A stretch of DNA of 64,000 nucleotides, taken from assembly GCF_018131225.1 (NCBI RefSeq), contig NZ_JAFCMM010000007.1, forward strand, positions 236,068-300,067, written 5' to 3'. Shown piece by piece: positions 60,491 through 64,000 of the stretch (positions within the stretch are counted from its first letter, which is position 1; every line of letters begins with the position of its first letter). The notes below the pieces were generated by a model. The model made no database searches and was not told the DNA's origin. It worked only from the letters and a program-made list of their open reading frames with translations. The position numbers and the translations under genes are program-made. Source of the stretch: Bradyrhizobium sp. U87765 SZCCT0048 (GTDB lineage Bacteria > Pseudomonadota > Alphaproteobacteria > Rhizobiales > Xanthobacteraceae).

Positions 60491-60865
60491 GCGGCCACTT
60501 AACGACAGGCGGTGAGCTTCGTCTGCGTCGGAACGGATCACCCTCAACCATCCGAAACACCTTTCAGGCCGTTAGGCCGGTGCATCGGATCCGCAGGGCA
60601 CCAACCTCGACGAATGTCGCTCAGACGCTGTCGATGATAGCCAGTCAATGCGAAGACAACCCCGACCCGCGGCGTGCCGCTGATCGCGTCCGCTGAGGGA
60701 TTGGGGTTACGGAAGCATGATCCCGGTGGGTTCGCCCATTGTGATCCTCTGTGGCGACGAAGCGCCTACTGCTCAGCGATGAGCGGTTGGCGTGATTTCG
60801 TTTTGCGTGAATGCATTTGTTCCAAATGCAGCCGCGCAAGGCGACCCGACAGGGCGGGTAGCCCG

Positions 60866-60896
60866 GCAAAATTTTGCGAAACCCGGTCGGTTTCGC
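60866..60896 (+). promoter_or_regulatory. Palindrome and overlapping hairpin in the rpsL leader
   Basis: Self-complementary GCAAAATTTTGC at 60866-60877 shares bases with GCGAAACC-CGGTC-GGTTTCGC at 60876-60896, ending 23 bases before the rpsL ATG and just ahead of GAGGGTGAAGG. The two structures cannot fold together, so they may form an RNA switch or repressor site. Confidence 0.45.
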
Positions 60897-60919
60897 GCGA
60901 ACGAGGGTGAAGGCGAACA

Positions 60920-61291
60920 ATGCCGACGATCAACCAGCTGATCGCAAATCCGCGCGTCGTCCAGAAGGCGCGCAAGAAGGTGCCGGCTCTGCAGCAGTCG
61001 CCGCAGAAGCGTGGCGTTTGCACGCGCGTCTACACCACGACGCCGAAGAAGCCGAACTCGGCGCTTCGTAAGGTCGCCAAGGTGCGCCTGACCAACGGCT
61101 TCGAGGTGATCGGTTACATCCCGGGTGAGGGCCACAACCTTCAGGAGCACTCGGTGGTCATGATCCGCGGCGGCCGCGTCAAGGACCTTCCCGGCGTTCG
61201 CTATCACATCCTCCGCGGCGTCCTCGATACGCAGGGCGTCAAGAACCGCAAGCAGCGTCGTTCGAAGTACGGCGCGAAGCGTCCGAAGTAA
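60920..61291 (+). CDS. rpsL: 30S ribosomal protein S12
   Basis: S12, 123 residues, decoding-centre protein. The streptomycin-relevant TPKKPNSALRKVAKV and PGVRYHILRG segments are wild type, with Lys at the classical resistance positions 43 and 88. First gene of the str operon; rpsG starts 12 bases after it. Confidence 0.99.
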   Translation: MPTINQLIANPRVVQKARKKVPALQQSPQKRGVCTRVYTTTPKKPNSALRKVAKVRLTNGFEVIGYIPGEGHNLQEHSVVMIRGGRVKDLPGVRYHILRGVLDTQGVKNRKQRRSKYGAKRPK

Positions 61292-61303
61292 GGAGCGGAA
61301 TCC

Positions 61304-61774
61304 ATGTCGCGTCGTCACGCAGCCGAAAAGCGCGAAGTTCTTCCGGATCCGAAGTTCGGGAACATCATCATCACCAAGTTCATGAACTCGATCATGTACG
61401 ACGGCAAGAAGTCGGTGGCCGAGGGCATCGTCTATGGCGCGCTGACCGCCATCGAGAGCAAGACCAAGCAGAACCCGCTGACGGTGTTCGAGCAGGCGCT
61501 CGACAACGTCATGCCGACCATCGAGGTTCGCTCCCGTCGCGTCGGCGGCGCCACCTACCAGGTGCCGGTCGAAGTTCGTTCGACCCGCCGTCAGGCGCTC
61601 GGCATCCGCTGGCTGATCACCGCGGCGCGCGGCCGCAACGAGAAGACCATGACCGAGCGGCTCTCCGCGGAGTTGCTGGATGCGTCGAACAACCGGGGGA
61701 ACGCGGTCAAGAAGCGTGAAGACGTGCACAAGATGGCGGAAGCCAACCGCGCCTTCTCGCACTATCGCTGGTAA
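61304..61774 (+). CDS. rpsG: 30S ribosomal protein S7
   Basis: S7, 156 residues, primary 16S-binding protein of the head. MSRRHAAEKREVLPDPKFGN, VEVRSRRVGGATYQVPVEV and RWLITAARGRNEKTM are typical. TAAGGAG precedes ATG. In other bacteria S7 represses this operon by binding near its own start; the 12-base gap from rpsL is too short to hold a separate structured site. Confidence 0.99.
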   Translation: MSRRHAAEKREVLPDPKFGNIIITKFMNSIMYDGKKSVAEGIVYGALTAIESKTKQNPLTVFEQALDNVMPTIEVRSRRVGGATYQVPVEVRSTRRQALGIRWLITAARGRNEKTMTERLSAELLDASNNRGNAVKKREDVHKMAEANRAFSHYRW

Positions 61775-61810
61775 CGGCGACCGTAACGCACAGGTTTAAG
61801 GACAGCTCCC

Positions 61811-63883
<2,073 letters not shown>

Positions 63884-63923
63884 TCGCCTTTGACCGAGAG
63901 TCAAAGCCTGAACGGAGAGTGTC

Positions 63924-64000
63924 ATGGCCAAAGAGAAGTTTGAACGTACGAAGCCGCATTGCAACATCGGCACGATCGGTCACGTTGACCACGGCAAGAC
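63924..64000 (+). CDS. tuf: Elongation factor Tu (second copy), 3' truncated by window end
   Basis: First 25 codons of a second EF-Tu gene, starting MAKEKFERTKPHCNIGTIGH and running to the GHVDHGK P-loop at the end of the window. ACGGAGAG precedes ATG 63924. All 77 visible bases are the same as 26975-27051 of the first copy, while the upstream bases differ. This is the usual str-operon copy. Confidence 0.97.
   Translation, partial: MAKEKFERTKPHCNIGTIGHVDHGK

Overview
The window looks like chromosomal DNA from a GC-rich alphaproteobacterium, most likely a Hyphomicrobiales member near Bradyrhizobium/Rhodopseudomonas. This is inferred from the alphaproteobacterial character of the RNA polymerase and ribosomal proteins, the HWE-type histidine kinase, the aromatic-acid catabolism genes and the base composition. 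I see no insertion sequence, prophage, CRISPR array or rRNA operon.

Region A (1-6.3 kb) is a hydroxycinnamate-type catabolic cluster. It holds a 5'-truncated feruloyl-CoA synthase, a thiolase, a transglutaminase-like protein, an ABC solute-binding protein, a divergent CouR-like MarR regulator with a perfect palindrome beside it, and a crotonase. Region B (6.4-13.6 kb) holds a VanA-type Rieske oxygenase, a second solute-binding protein, a second MarR regulator, and a tight operon of a DUF1185 protein, an HpaB-like flavin monooxygenase, an enamidase-like amidohydrolase and a flavin reductase. Three intergenic regions in B share an AAATTAGC half-site. They look like one regulon for breakdown of an unidentified, possibly N-heterocyclic, aromatic compound.

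Region C (13.6-17.4 kb) carries a MATE exporter, an ECF42-type sigma factor with its YciI/DGPF partner, and a divergent TfoX-like gene. The two divergent promoters have the same TGTCCG-N17-CGTC pattern. Region D (17.5-23.2 kb) has a TetR regulator divergent from an acyl-CoA dehydrogenase/phosphotransferase pair that resembles LvaC/LvaA (4-hydroxyacyl-CoA isomerisation), plus two SDRs and a histidine phosphatase. Region E (23.4-26.8 kb) has an OmpA-domain/metallopeptidase fusion without a signal peptide, an alpha/beta hydrolase and a class C beta-lactamase-like hydrolase.

Region F (27-64 kb) is the universal transcription/translation supercluster in its usual order: tuf, tRNA-Trp, secE, nusG, rplK, rplA, rplJ, rplL, rpoB, rpoC, rpsL, rpsG, fusA, tuf (cut by the window end). 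Three accessory blocks interrupt it. Between tuf and tRNA-Trp lie a purine nucleoside permease, a Cys-rich secreted protein, a chemoreceptor, an HWE kinase and an ABM monooxygenase. Between rplA and rplJ lie a 2-hydroxyacid dehydrogenase, an HxlR/SDR pair and an ECF41 sigma factor with its carboxymuconolactone decarboxylase partner. Between rpoC and rpsL lie a flavoprotein-methyltransferase fusion, an ABC exporter with acidic ends, a beta-helix protein, a flavin monooxygenase and an ATP-grasp enzyme. Core segments keep their own promoters (TTGACG-N17-TAGGAA before secE, TTGGCA-N17-TAAAGA before rplJ, TTGACT-N17-TAGAAC before rpsL) and have intrinsic terminators after tuf, rplA and rpoC. The interruptions therefore should not break expression of the essential genes.
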